From assembly GCA_963735495.1 (NCBI GenBank), contig CAVTLG010000011.1:186001-250000 (forward strand): a stretch of DNA of 64,000 bases. Direction: 5' to 3'. Positions within the stretch are counted from its first letter, which is position 1. Each line of letters starts with the position of its first letter. This DNA comes from CAVTLG01 sp963735495. Its GTDB lineage: Bacteria; Chloroflexota; Ktedonobacteria; Ktedonobacterales; Ktedonobacteraceae. The position numbers were made by a program, and so were the translations under genes. Below, piece after piece: positions 26,845 through 36,802 of this stretch. Below the pieces are notes generated by a model. That model searched no databases. It was given only the letters and a program-made list of their open reading frames with translations, and was not told the origin of the DNA.

Positions 26845-27169
26845 ACTGTAAGTAGCCATAGCATTCAATTACGCTTTTATCCTGCATCTCAAAGAGATTA
26901 TTCACATGCTGCTCAAGCGTATCAATGCGCTGATCCACTACCTCAAAGCGATGATCAACGCTCTTTTTCAGCTCCCTGGTGTTTTCTTCTTGCCGAGAAA
27001 CAATGCCGAGCAGAATCGTGATATTTTCATTGATTTCTCTCAAGTTGAATGCCTGAGCAGATGACATGCCTTCTTTTGCCTTCTGCTCGTCGCACAGGCG
27101 TTGTAATTCCAGGGCAGTAACTTTTCGTTCTAGCGCGGCCAGTTGATCATCATAGGTATAGGTAGACAC
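26840..27169 (-). CDS. Small coiled-coil protein
   Basis: GTG at 27169 (VSTYTYDDQLAALERKV) is preceded by AAAAGGAG at eight bases, better than the in-frame ATG 24 bases earlier or the open frame to 27352. About 109 residues with two heptad-rich stretches, LAALERKVTALELQRL and VDHRFEVVDQRIDTLEQHV, joined by NLREINENITILLGIV. It should form a rod or oligomer. No function recognised; cytoplasmic by lack of a signal peptide. Confidence 0.55.
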   Translation of the reverse strand: MSTYTYDDQLAALERKVTALELQRLCDEQKAKEGMSSAQAFNLREINENITILLGIVSRQEENTRELKKSVDHRFEVVDQRIDTLEQHVNNLFEMQDKSVIECYGYLQS

Positions 27170-27585
27170 AGGTGGTACTCCTTTTCTCTCCATGTAAATA
27201 AACGCATGTACTTCCAATGTCAATGGGAAAAACCCTTGTCTACCCTCCAGTATAGCAGATTCATATGGAGCTTTTAAGGGGTATAGAGGTAATATTCTTA
27301 CTCTATGGGCGAAATATGCGGCATTAGTTGCTGTACCCATTTGAGCCTGCAATGTCCTGTGTGTAATCCGACCCTTCGTAAGGGATACAAGACCTGGACA
27401 GAGGTAGTATTATAGTAACCGTCCCTTGTCTCTTTGCTGTGTGAGAAGCTTTTTCTGCTCACATTGTCAGACTGGACACATTTTGCTATAGTAAAAGTGT
27501 CCCCATTTGGGATGTTCTCACTTTGCAGCTTAACCATCCACGGGAGACACATCAAATACTCGAGAGGACTCCAAAGGAACCACTT

Positions 27586-27969
27586 ATGCATAAAAAGGTC
27601 TTATTTGCCTTGATCGGCTTTACACTGCTCACGGTTTTGCTCTCTGCTTGTCGTATCATCGACGCCAGCACGATCCCTCAGAACCCAAAAGCGACGATGG
27701 GCATCAATAACTTTATCATATCGGCCCTTACGATCAAGAAGGGACAAAGCGTTGACCTTGTTGATACCGTAGCGGCGGCCCACGTCATCGGCAACGGCCA
27801 ATGGGTCAACGGTAAGGCCGAGCCTGGTGCCGAAGCTGGCGCACCGGCTGTCTCTATCAGCTTCTCCGGCAATGAAACGAAAACCATCGGCCCTTTTAAT
27901 AGCGCCGGTACCTTTCATATCTACTGTAGTATACACCCGGGCATGAATCTCGTCGTGACTGTCCAGTGA
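27586..27969 (+). CDS. Cupredoxin-like lipoprotein
   Basis: ATG at 27586 after CAAAGGAA; 127 residues. Signal peptide and lipobox LLSAC (Cys22), then a single plastocyanin/azurin-like beta domain. Type 1 copper ligands are visible: His in AAHVIGNG, and Cys, His and Met in YCSIHPGM. Such proteins shuttle electrons at the outer face of the membrane. Monocistronic: a strong terminator follows 40 bases after the stop. Confidence 0.85.
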   Translation: MHKKVLFALIGFTLLTVLLSACRIIDASTIPQNPKATMGINNFIISALTIKKGQSVDLVDTVAAAHVIGNGQWVNGKAEPGAEAGAPAVSISFSGNETKTIGPFNSAGTFHIYCSIHPGMNLVVTVQ

Positions 27970-28007
27970 CGAGGCGCACACATACCACGTTTTGCTCACA
28001 GCAAGGT

Positions 28008-28046
28008 AAGGTCTCTCTCGTGCAAAGCATGAGAGAGACCTTTTTT
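28008..28046 (+). terminator. Rho-independent terminator of the cupredoxin gene
   Basis: AAGGTCTCTCTC, an 11-base loop region, GAGAGAGACCTT and TTTTT. Strong stem followed by a T-run. Confidence 0.92.
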
Positions 28047-28223
28047 GTCGATCTGGCGCATAGCCCTACTACTGCTATCTGATAGCATTACTTCCTACCA
28101 CCACCCTATTGAGTAGAGCATAGTACTTTCATGGTAGCTCTTACGTCCATAGTGCGAGCTTTCATGCCGGATATGCTATACTAGGCCACAGTATTGTACA
28201 GTGATAAGGGTACATTCAGCTTT

Positions 28224-28868
28224 ATGCAACCACTAATTGAAAAACAACGTAAAAACGGCACCTTTCTCTACCTCAAGTGTGGAGCAATCCTTGCGCTCTT
28301 CCTATTGAGCGCGCTTGTTGTTGCCTGCGGTGCCAGTGGCACGACAACAACAGCAGCTAACCTGAACGGACCGGCAGTCACCGTGACTATCCAGCTTGGC
28401 AATACTGGTCTATCACCTACGCCTACAGCTTCGCCTTACTATTGTGGAGCCTGGGTTACTAACGCGACCCCTTCTTCCACGTCAGGGACCGTGGTGGTCA
28501 ACTCAAAATTCACACAGACTGTCAACGGGAATCCTGTGGGCGTTGCAGATGCCACCGCTCAAGCCACTGTCCTGTGGGCTGACGGCACCAGTGAAGCACT
28601 TTCCGCTACGACGACCAGCGATGGCCTGGCTATCTTTGATGTCGCAATGCCAACGAACGCTCAAGCATTGCTCAACAAGGAATCGCTGGTCACTATCACC
28701 TTTGCCAAGGCAGGCATTCCCACTTGTACGGTAGATCAAGCCAGGGCTGCCTATTTCGTGGTCGTGCAAGGCACACCAACGGTAACACCTACAGCAACGG
28801 CAGGGAGGGGAAACCATGGTAGGACAGTGACACCTACAGTTACCACAAGGATACCCACATTTCCATAG
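28224..28868 (+). CDS. Lipoprotein of unknown function with Thr/Pro-rich tail
   Basis: ATG at 28224 (MQPLIEKQRKNG); 214 residues. Membrane segment and lipobox SALVVAC near residue 35. A ~120-residue beta-rich domain follows (YYCGAWVTNATPSSTSGTVV, then TTSDGLAIFDVAMP), resembling an Ig-like/CarboxypepD_reg fold, with a cysteine pair (YYCGAW and IPTCTV). The last 30 residues are low-complexity TPTVTPTATAG-type. Ribosome site is weak. Probably surface-anchored; no pathway is implied by neighbours. Confidence 0.65.
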   Translation: MQPLIEKQRKNGTFLYLKCGAILALFLLSALVVACGASGTTTTAANLNGPAVTVTIQLGNTGLSPTPTASPYYCGAWVTNATPSSTSGTVVVNSKFTQTVNGNPVGVADATAQATVLWADGTSEALSATTTSDGLAIFDVAMPTNAQALLNKESLVTITFAKAGIPTCTVDQARAAYFVVVQGTPTVTPTATAGRGNHGRTVTPTVTTRIPTFP

Positions 28869-29283
28869 GGAATTCAGGTCAGAAATCCTTAGACAACGCT
28901 GGCCGCTTTACCAGGAGGCTCTTTCTCATACGAGGGAAAAAGAGTCTCCCAGGCGCACCAGCTTCTCGACTTCTCTAGGGCCTTTCCACGCGACACATCC
29001 CCTTTACACCTTCCCATCAACTACTTGCGGAAAACCCCGAGACTTCCAAACAACCTACCACTGACAATTGACAATAAAACCGCACTTGTGCTACGCTCTT
29101 TGCATTAAAAGTGTTTCTAACACAGCTTTTCTGAGCGCCCTGACGGGCATTGCAGGAGATACAGGTGTCTCCTGCCCACAATGTAGCCGCGCATGTCGAT
29201 GAAGAGAGGGGAAACCTTTGCCACACGTTCCTCATTCTTCGCCCGCTGCGGTTATACGACTAGCTGAGATGGAGGTACCATTC
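28869..29283 (+). promoter_or_regulatory. Upstream region of the cox genes
   Basis: No gene seen. TTGACA at 29068-29073 and TACGCT at 29092-29097 with an 18-base spacer form a plausible sigma-70 promoter about 185 bases before coxS. The left half contains only degraded sequence. Confidence 0.35.
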
Positions 29284-29790
29284 ATGACGACGAAGCATGC
29301 AATTACTATGACCGTAAACGGTCAGCTCTACCATTCTGAGGTAGAGCCACGCCTCTTGTTGGTCCACTATTTGCGAGATATGCTTGACCTCACGGGAACA
29401 CACGTCGGCTGCAATACTTCGCAATGTGGAGCTTGCGTTGTACTCCTCAACGGGGAAGCGGTAAAGTCTTGCACCGTCCTGGCCGTGCAAGCCGATGGTG
29501 GCACAGTTACCACCATCGAAGGCATGGCCTCGGAAGACAATCTACATCCCATCCAGGAAAGTTTCTGGGAAATGCATGGTCTGCAATGTGGCTTCTGTAC
29601 CCCTGGTATGATTATGGCCTCGTACCAATTGCTCAAGCACAACCCTCATCCGACAGAAGCTGAGATCCGCAAAGGTCTTGAAGGCAACATTTGTCGCTGT
29701 ACGGGCTATCAGAATATTGTGCGCTCGGTTCAATTGGCTGCCGAAAAAATGCGCCCCGCTGCGCATGAACCTGTTGCCACTGGAGACTGA
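29284..29790 (+). CDS. coxS: CO dehydrogenase-like small subunit, [2Fe-2S] protein
   Basis: ATG at 29284 after GGAGG; 168 residues, the normal CoxS length. N-terminal plant-type ferredoxin cluster motif GCNTSQCGAC with a fourth Cys in KSCTVLA, and the C-terminal four-helix cluster motif CGFCTPGM ... CRCTGYQNI. It passes electrons from the molybdenum site of CoxL to the FAD of CoxM or onward. First gene of a coxS-coxL-coxM operon; the intergenic gap to coxL is about 117 bases. Confidence 0.93.
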   Translation: MTTKHAITMTVNGQLYHSEVEPRLLLVHYLRDMLDLTGTHVGCNTSQCGACVVLLNGEAVKSCTVLAVQADGGTVTTIEGMASEDNLHPIQESFWEMHGLQCGFCTPGMIMASYQLLKHNPHPTEAEIRKGLEGNICRCTGYQNIVRSVQLAAEKMRPAAHEPVATGD

Positions 29791-29907
29791 ACACGAAGGT
29801 CAGCCTTTTCGTACTCAGTTGGATGAGAGATTTGGGGGGGGGCAGGGAGGCTTCAACTTACGTCTCATATCTCGTTTCTCAACGTTCGAGAAAGGATCTA
29901 GACACGT

Positions 29908-32242
29908 ATGGGTATTGCAACTATGCTTGGCGCACCAATTAAGCGCCGCGAAGATCCCCGTTTAATCACCGGCCAGGCCACCTATGTCGACGATATTAAA
30001 CTCCAGGGTATGCTGCATATGGCTGTTTTGCGCAGCCCTTACGGTCATGCCCGCATCAATAGTATCGACACAACTACTGCTCGTCAGCATCCTGGCGTCC
30101 GTGCCGTTTATACGGCACAAGACCTCAAAGGCAAAATCGGCAACATCGCCATTGCCGTCCCTTTAGGTCATATTGCCAACGGCATGGGATGCCGTGGCCC
30201 GCTGGCTGAAGGCAAAGTACGCTTCTATGGCGACCCTGTTGCGGTTGTGCTTGCCGATAACCCTTATATTGCTCGTGACGCGCTTGACTTGATCGATGTA
30301 GACTATGAGCCACTTCCGGCTGTTATTGATGTCGAGCAAGCCATGCAGCCCGGTTCTGTGCTGCTTTACGAAGAGTTCGGTACCAACGTGGCTTTTCAGC
30401 AACAGCCTCCGACAGAACAAATCGATCAAGCATTTGCGCAGACGCAGGCCGCTGGTGGCATCGTCGCCAAAACACGCCTGGTCAACCAGCGTCTCGCCCC
30501 GGCATCGATGGAAACACGCGGCGTCGTTGCCGAGTACCGCAAGTCGGATAAGAGCCTGACGCTCTGGAGTTCCTCACAGATCCCGCATCTCCTGCGCAAC
30601 ATCCTGGCAGGTCAGATCGGGCTACCACAACACAAAGTACGCGTGATTGTGCCTGAAGTTGGGGGAGGCTTTGGTTCCAAGCTGAACGTCTATCCCGAAG
30701 AAATGCTGGCCGCCTTTGCCTCTATGCAGACCGGGCGTCCTATCAAGTGGATCGAGGATCGCAGTGAGAACCTGGCCGTCACGGTCCACGGTCGCGATCA
30801 AATCGACTACGTCGAGGTTGCCGCGACCAGAGAGGGGAAGGTGACAGGTCTCAAGGTGCATGGCATTTCCGACCTGGGTGCCTACTTCGCAGCTTTTCAC
30901 GGACGTCATCATGATCGCCTTTGGCTTTCCGGTCTCCTGTGGCGCCTATGACATCCCGGTCATCCATCTCAGCGCGGACATTGTTTTCACCAATAAAGCT
31001 CCCACCGACGCCTACCGGGGTGCCGGTCGTCCAGAAGCTACCTATGCCGTTGAGCGCGCGATAGACCTGGTCGCCCACGAACTGGGCAAAGATCCGGCGG
31101 AGATCCGCAAAATCAACTTTATCCGTCCCGAGCAGTTCCCCTACAAGTCAGCAGCGGGAGCCGTTTACGACACCGGCAACTATCTCCCCGCGCTTGAGAA
31201 AGCCATGGATCTCATCGGCTACCGGGACCTGCGCGCGGCACAGGCGCAAAAACGTGCAGAGGGCAAGCTGCTGGGTATTGGTATCTCATCGTACATCGAG
31301 ATTTGCGGCTTTGGTCCCAAAGGCTCTGCGCCGGTTGGCCTCTACGAGAGCGCACGTGTGCGTGTTGAGCAGAGCGGTACCGTCATGGTCTACACCGGGG
31401 CATCTCCGCATGGACAGGGGGAAGAGACGACCTTTGCACAAATCGTCTCAGACCAATTCGGCATCCCGGTCGAGAATGTTTTGATCATGCATGGAGATAC
31501 CGACTCTACACCGGAGGGTCGTGGTACCTACGGCAGTCGCACCACAGCCGTGGGAGGCGCGGCTCTGTACAATGCCGTGCAGAAGCTCAAAGAGAAAATG
31601 AAGCTCATTGCTTCGCATATGCTCGAAGCCAGTCCTGACGATGTCACACTCGAAGACGGACAATTCACAGTCACCGGCTCACCACAGAAAGCGCTCTCCT
31701 TCGAGAGTATTGCATCTGCGGCCAACCTTTCCAACACGATAGCACCAGGCATCGAGCCGGGATTGGAGGTCACGGTCTTCTTTGAGCCAGATGCCTGCGT
31801 GTTTCCTTTCGGCACGCACATCTGCGCCGTCGAAATCGACAAAGATACCGGCGAAGTCGAGATGACGCGTTTCGTGGCCGTGGATGACTGTGGGCGACAA
31901 CTTAATCCCATGATCGTGCAAGGCCAGATTCACGGCGGTATTGCGCAAGGGGTCGGGCAGGCATTGTATGAGGGTGTTGTCTATGGTGCTGATGGACAAT
32001 TGCTCACGGCGACCTTCATGGATTACGCCATGCCAATAGCGCCTGAGTTCCCTGTCTTTGAGCTTGACCACACGGTCACGCTCACACCCGTCAATCCATT
32101 AGGGGTTAAGGGAGTCGGTGAAGCTGGCACTATCGGCTCAACGCCTGCGGTCGTCGCTGCGGTTGCTGACGCATTGGGCGTTGCCCACGTCGATATGCCA
32201 CTCACCGCCGAGAAGCTCTGGAGCATCATACATAGAGCGTAG
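29908..32242 (+). pseudogene. coxL: CO dehydrogenase-like large subunit (form II), single-base frameshift
   Basis: ATG at 29908 follows AAAGGAT. The first frame (to about 30898) has LGAPIKRREDPRLITGQATY, the molybdopterin-site VPEVGGGFGSKLN and ends properly at SDLGAYFAAF. The second frame continues TDVIMIAFGFPVSCGAYDIP through APTDAYRGAGRPEATYAVER to the C-terminus LWSIIHRA at 32242. One extra base in the TTTTC at about 30895-30898 explains the break. The active-site loop is AYRGAGR, which marks form II (not the AYxCSFR of proven form I CO dehydrogenases), so the substrate may be another small carbonyl or aromatic compound. Either a real mutation or a sequencing error. Confidence 0.88.
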
Positions 32243-32294
32243 GTGTTTCTTTTCAGACACCAGGGTCTCCATCCATACAGGAAGAGGAGGAATC

Positions 32295-33161
32295 ATGTCA
32301 ATACCGGCACCTTTCGATTACCATCCCGCCACGACGGTCGAAGAGGCCATCGCGCTCTTGCAACAATATGGAGATGAGGCTAAAGTCCTGGCAGGCGGAC
32401 ACAGTCTCATTCCGGCCATGAAATTGCGGCTCTCACAACCAGAGCACCTGATCGATATCGGTGGCATCGCCGGCCTGGCGTCCATTCACCAGGAAGGCGA
32501 TCATATCGTTGTTGGGGCACTGACAACATACGTGCAACTTGAGCGTTCGGACCTCTTGCGGCAGACGTTTCCCTTGCTCGTTGAGGGCGTCTCCGTGATC
32601 GGCGACCAGCAGGTACGCAATCGTGGCACCATTGGCGGCAGCACTGCACACTCTGATCCAGCCGCAGACATGCCTGGGATCGTGCTGGCTCTCAAGGGAG
32701 AGATCGTGGCCCGTGGACCACAGGGTGAGCGTACCATCCCCGCCGATGATTTCTTTGTCTCAACGTTCACGACTGCTTTAGAGCCTGACGAGCTGATCAC
32801 TGCGATCCGTTTTGCTATCCCGCCAGCACACACGGGTTCAGCCTATGTGAAGTTACCGAACAAAGCTTCGCATTATGCTGTCACTGGCTGCGCGGCAGTG
32901 ATCACCATCGGCAACGATGGTCTCTGCCGTGCTGCCAGTATCGCCATTACCGGAGCTGGTACACAGACAACGCGTGCCACGACGGTAGAAGCGGCTCTTG
33001 TCGGCAAGAAGCTCGACGACACGGTGATTGCGCAAGCCTCCAGTCGCGCGGCTGACGGCCTTGAGGTAATCTCGGATATCCACGGATCAGCAGAGTACCG
33101 CCGTCAGATGACCAACGTATTCGCGCGTCGCACGATTACTCGCGCACTTGAACGGGTCTAA
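32295..33161 (+). CDS. coxM: CO dehydrogenase-like medium subunit, FAD-binding
   Basis: ATG at 32295 after GAGGAGG; 288 residues. It has the two family FAD motifs, AGGHSLIPAMKLRL and TIGGSTAHSDPAADMP, then the CO_deh_flav C-terminal domain (YVKLPNKASHYAVTGCAAV). It forms the (SLM)2 molybdenum hydroxylase with the two proteins encoded upstream, transferring electrons to quinone or another acceptor. Intact. Confidence 0.93.
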   Translation: MSIPAPFDYHPATTVEEAIALLQQYGDEAKVLAGGHSLIPAMKLRLSQPEHLIDIGGIAGLASIHQEGDHIVVGALTTYVQLERSDLLRQTFPLLVEGVSVIGDQQVRNRGTIGGSTAHSDPAADMPGIVLALKGEIVARGPQGERTIPADDFFVSTFTTALEPDELITAIRFAIPPAHTGSAYVKLPNKASHYAVTGCAAVITIGNDGLCRAASIAITGAGTQTTRATTVEAALVGKKLDDTVIAQASSRAADGLEVISDIHGSAEYRRQMTNVFARRTITRALERV

Positions 33162-33279
33162 ACCACAGCTCATCACAACCGATACAGTCCAGCAAGACCT
33201 GCTTGCTAGACTGTAGGTTTCTCCGCCCATGAGGAGGAACCAGGGAAGGGGTTCCACTCGGATGCGCGCTCCGACCCAA

Positions 33280-34206
33280 TCAGGAGATAGACACTGTGGT
33301 ATCCGTGACGGTTACGCTATCTGCACTTTGAAAAAGCGTCTGGCTGACCAGGTTGGTCTGGACGCTCACAGCGGTGCTCTGATCTAAATTCGTCGCCGTC
33401 AGGTTTGTATCCCGTTCAACACCATTATGAAGTATGACAGATTTGGTCGTCACCCCTCTCGATATACTGGGCTCATCATTTGCCTGAGTAACAATGATTG
33501 TCCTTCCCAGCACATGGCGGATTATCTCTATATGTGATGATATGCAATAATCAGAATATGCGACGATCACAGGTGTCCGATGGTCGACTTCTGAGAAGAT
33601 AGCAGTAGAGCGGGTGTTATGACATTCCAACCTGCCAATACGTGCTGTAAACGGTCCCGCCATCGGCACAGCTATCGCCAGTTCTCCTCGTGCAACCAGT
33701 GTCACCATGCAGAACATGATTGCCATAGAGCAACCACAAACAGACCAGAACAGCGGGCGACTCCTGGTTTTCTTTGCTGGCTGCCAGGCGATGGCATAGC
33801 TACTCCCGATGATCCCTAGAGCCATGCCGATGCCAAAACCACCCAGTACTGTGACCAGTGAGACCAGCGATAGAACTATACCTATTGCTCCAGCCACCAG
33901 CGCATGGTCAGGGGCCAACAGATCAACGAGTCCCATTGCACAGAGCAATCCCGCAACCAGGAGTCCTGCCCACGGGGTACTTACCGGCAACATGTCACTC
34001 TGGAGCAAACTAACCGGCTCCCAGAGCATGAGTAAGCTAGCGAGGAGGACACAGCAGGCTCCCCAGCATGGGCGCCGCTGGCACCAGCGCCGGATGCCCT
34101 GCCAGAGCCTCCCTGGCGCTGTCTGGTGATCTCTATTCCGTGATCTGGCGCGAGCCTGCCCTGAACGAGATGTCGCAGGCTCTCCACTTATCCAACGTGT
34201 GATCAT
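33280..34206 (-). CDS. DUF6114/DUF6230-like membrane protein
   Basis: ATG at 34206 is preceded by AAAGGAG at six bases; 308 residues. A basic N-terminus (residues 1-45) is followed by four hydrophobic segments (about 47-65, 78-95, 103-125, 127-145) separated by short turns, as in actinobacterial DUF6114 proteins, then a fifth segment (about 150-170) and a ~130-residue Thr/Ser-rich outside part, as in DUF6230 proteins. In streptomycetes these two families are usually neighbouring genes; here they seem fused. Family assignment is by overall look only. Function unknown. Confidence 0.5.
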   Translation of the reverse strand: MITRWISGEPATSRSGQARARSRNRDHQTAPGRLWQGIRRWCQRRPCWGACCVLLASLLMLWEPVSLLQSDMLPVSTPWAGLLVAGLLCAMGLVDLLAPDHALVAGAIGIVLSLVSLVTVLGGFGIGMALGIIGSSYAIAWQPAKKTRSRPLFWSVCGCSMAIMFCMVTLVARGELAIAVPMAGPFTARIGRLECHNTRSTAIFSEVDHRTPVIVAYSDYCISSHIEIIRHVLGRTIIVTQANDEPSISRGVTTKSVILHNGVERDTNLTATNLDQSTAVSVQTNLVSQTLFQSADSVTVTDTTVSIS

Positions 34207-34370
34207 GTGTTGCTCCTTTATGTGCTACAGTTTTCCACTGGCTTGTAAAGGGGACGAACGATAAGCAGGTAGATTATATTTCGTTGCATTCAGCATTCAA
34301 ATGAGATGAGTAGAGCGGCGAAACTTCTTTCTTCTCTAATCGGAAGCATACACATGATCTGATAGGACCA

Positions 34371-34421
34371 TAAGGCCTGAATGTTCCTGACACTTAGCGA
34401 GTCAGGAACATTCAGGCCTTA
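34371..34421. terminator. Perfect 21-bp hairpin upstream of the acetamidase fragment
   Basis: AAGGCCTGAATGTTCCTGAC and its exact complement with a nine-base loop. It sits just after the end of the acetamidase remnant and in front of the DUF6114-like gene, where it could stop transcripts from the right. Confidence 0.6.
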
Positions 34422-34790
34422 TGCGATAGGTGCTAGCGAGAAATCAGGCCAGTCCAAATGCTCCATGCGGCAAGATAGCGTGAACGCCTCGCACACCTGC
34501 ATTGACGAGCTGCGTGATATGCAGATCGACCACCAGACTCGCCAACGCCATGGCATCCTGCCGTGATAACGCATACAAGTTGCCCATCAGAGTCAACATG
34601 GCATCCAGGGCAATCATACTTGCTTCATGCAGGTCCTCATGAAAGCCCATTGTAACCCAGCCAGCTGGTGTGTTGGCGTACGGCGTAGGCAGATAGAACT
34701 GCTCATCGAGAGCGAACGTCAGCTCGAACGCGTTCCATAGGACATTCAATCGCCGTACCACTGACCTCGCCATCCCCCTGGGTCGCATGT

Positions 34791-36144
34791 CTCTCTCCCC
34801 GACAGAAATTGTGTTCTACATTCATAAAAAGATCAAGTCCGGTAAATAGAGAAATACAGGCGTTGGTTTCGATGCGAAAAGGGCAAGCAATTGGCCAGTT
34901 GCGCCTTGATGCGGCTCAGGTTTTTGGGACACCAATCGCGATTGGCCTTCTTGAGAATCGCGGTGAGCCACAAGCGGCCAATGCGAAACAGCCCTTTATC
35001 GCGTCGATCTTTCCGATCAACTTGCTCTCGATGCCCGTGATGGATGCAGCTACTTCCCAAATGGGTTATCCACCAAAGAGCGATAAACACAGCCAAAAGC
35101 CAGCGATTGAGATGATCTCGATTGGTAAATCGGCTGCATTCGATCATACACCCTCGGCTCTTTTGATCTTGAAAGGTTGCTTCCACTCTCATACGCACTG
35201 CATACTCTCTCACTCGTTGGCGCGATGCTTTCCGGTCAGATATCAAAAACCAGGCTTCTTCGTATCCAGGTTCCCAGCACGCACTCAGCCATGTTTCCAG
35301 TTGATGCTCTTGCCACAGTAAAACCTTCCCATACCACTGATCTCCTTCTTTTTTTACTACATACTTCCCTTGCTCCCAATTTCGATAAAAATGACGAAAG
35401 GTTCGTCGAAACCACGCTTCATTTTTGAGACGGAGCAGGTAATGCCACTTCTGCTTCTGACACAACTTGATCAAGTTCAAGCAAGTGAGTCCGCGATCGG
35501 CTAACAATGTGCAGTCCATACATTTCAGATAGGATGTAACCTGATCAAAGAGTCGCTGAACAATATCCCATTGTTTCTCATCCCAATTCTCTTGCTGTGG
35601 CATGATCTGCCACGCTATTGGTAATACCCGTGATTGTACGAGTATCCCGAGATACACAATCGTTGCTTCCTGGGTATATGGGGTCATATCCAATATTAAC
35701 GTCACCCGCTTGTTTTCCCAAAATGGGAGGATATTCTGAAGAAATTCCTTCCAACACGCTTCCACTTCAATTCTATCATTTGCGACAAATCTCTGCAATC
35801 GTCGCTCATGACTCACCATTTTAGTTTCGCTGCTCAAATGCTCCCACACTGTTTCTGCTACTCGCTGCATGACCGCATTGCCTGACTGGATAATTCCTTG
35901 AACGGCGAACGCTAATGCTTCTTGTTGATACGGGTGTAAATGGGAAAATAGCTCCTTGACTTGTTGGCTCCATTGGTCTAATAATACGTCGAATGCATTC
36001 ATGGTCGTCCTTCTGGTTGGTTTTTTTGTTCTTCCAGATGCGACGATCTTTTTGGGTTGCTCGCGGTTTCTCTTCGTTTTTCCCTCTTCTACCGCTTTTT
36101 CATACCCCTTTCTTCCTAGAACACAATTTCTGTCGGGGAGAGAG
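34791..36144 (-). mobile_element. IS4-family-like element with 11-bp direct repeats
   Basis: The inverted ends begin CTCTCTCCCCGACAGAAATT on both sides and extend 28 bp (to GTGTTCTA). The flanking direct repeats are GGGTCGCATGT (34780-34790) and GGGTTGCATGT (36145-36155), 10 of 11 identical. The element is 1,354 bp with one transposase gene. Target duplications of 10-12 bp are known from the IS231 group of IS4. Confidence 0.88.
34833..36002 (-). CDS. IS4-family-like transposase
   Basis: ATG at 36002 (MNAFDVLLDQWSQQVKELF) with AGAAGGAC upstream; about 389 residues. The RNase H-like DDE fold is visible: VTLILDMTPYT (first Asp), CTLLADRGLTCLNLI (second Asp) and the YREK-like RMRVEATFQDQKSRG (Glu). 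It ends close to the left inverted repeat and looks complete. The longer open frame to 36233 runs through the IS end and is not used. Confidence 0.88.
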   Translation of the reverse strand: MNAFDVLLDQWSQQVKELFSHLHPYQQEALAFAVQGIIQSGNAVMQRVAETVWEHLSSETKMVSHERRLQRFVANDRIEVEACWKEFLQNILPFWENKRVTLILDMTPYTQEATIVYLGILVQSRVLPIAWQIMPQQENWDEKQWDIVQRLFDQVTSYLKCMDCTLLADRGLTCLNLIKLCQKQKWHYLLRLKNEAWFRRTFRHFYRNWEQGKYVVKKEGDQWYGKVLLWQEHQLETWLSACWEPGYEEAWFLISDRKASRQRVREYAVRMRVEATFQDQKSRGCMIECSRFTNRDHLNRWLLAVFIALWWITHLGSSCIHHGHREQVDRKDRRDKGLFRIGRLWLTAILKKANRDWCPKNLSRIKAQLANCLPFSHRNQRLYFSIYRT

Positions 36145-36802
36145 GGGTTGCATGTCCATCCCCAACCGAAAAGAGCGCATCTGGTACCACAATGGGCAGG
36201 TAGAGCACGCTGCCGGCCACCAATTCTTTGCAATCCATATTGCCTCCACAGTTGCGTGGTGGCGCGGTAGGATGCCGCCCAGGCTCAGCAGGAGGCATAC
36301 CCATGATTCCCATGAAGGGATGCAGCGTGACCTGATGACCATGCTGGTCACGACCGATCAGCGCGTCAGGATCAAGCGTCCAGGGATAGAAGCGTTCTTC
36401 TATCTGAGCAATACCCAGGCGCGTATTGACCGGGCTGGCCCATCCGCCGGTACAATTCCATCCCCAGGTACCAGGTCGCACCTCTTTGATATGCACGGCC
36501 AGCATCATACCCGGTTGAGCGTCGCGAATGGCGATAGGACCACACAGCGCGTGACCATTATCACGTCCTTCGATGCGCGGGGTAAACTTCTTTGGGACTT
36601 CTGTAGGCAGTGCTGAATGACGAGGTTCTGTATGCCAGCCAGCATCCAGCGTACGAAAGACGACGGTATCGCCAGGGTCAATAGTTAGTACAGGCGGGAA
36701 TTCACGGCTAAATTGTCCATGCAAGGTGTGTCGTTCTGGCACAATGGTGTAGGTTGCCATAGAGATCTCCATTTCTTCTGTACCCAGCAACAAAGACTTC
36801 GC

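Larger units (their letters stand above)
34444..36760 (-). pseudogene. Acetamidase/formamidase interrupted by an IS
   Basis: The N-terminal part (36760 to 36156) reads MATYTIVPERHTLHGQFSRE, PVLTIDPGDTVVFRTLDAGW, NGHALCGPIAIRDAQPGMML and ends VVPDALFSVGDGHA. The C-terminal part (34779 to 34444) resumes TQGDGEVSGTAIECPMERV, needs one more base deletion to continue ELTFALDEQFYLPTPYA, and ends LVNAGVRGVHAILPHGAFG. The family hydrolyses short amides to ammonia and the acid. The IS at 34791-36144 and a second frameshift inactivate it. Confidence 0.9.

Noticed and set aside
34833..36233. Longer start for the IS transposase at 36233
   Set aside because: That extension crosses the inverted repeat and the target duplication into acetamidase DNA; the ATG at 36002 lies within the element.
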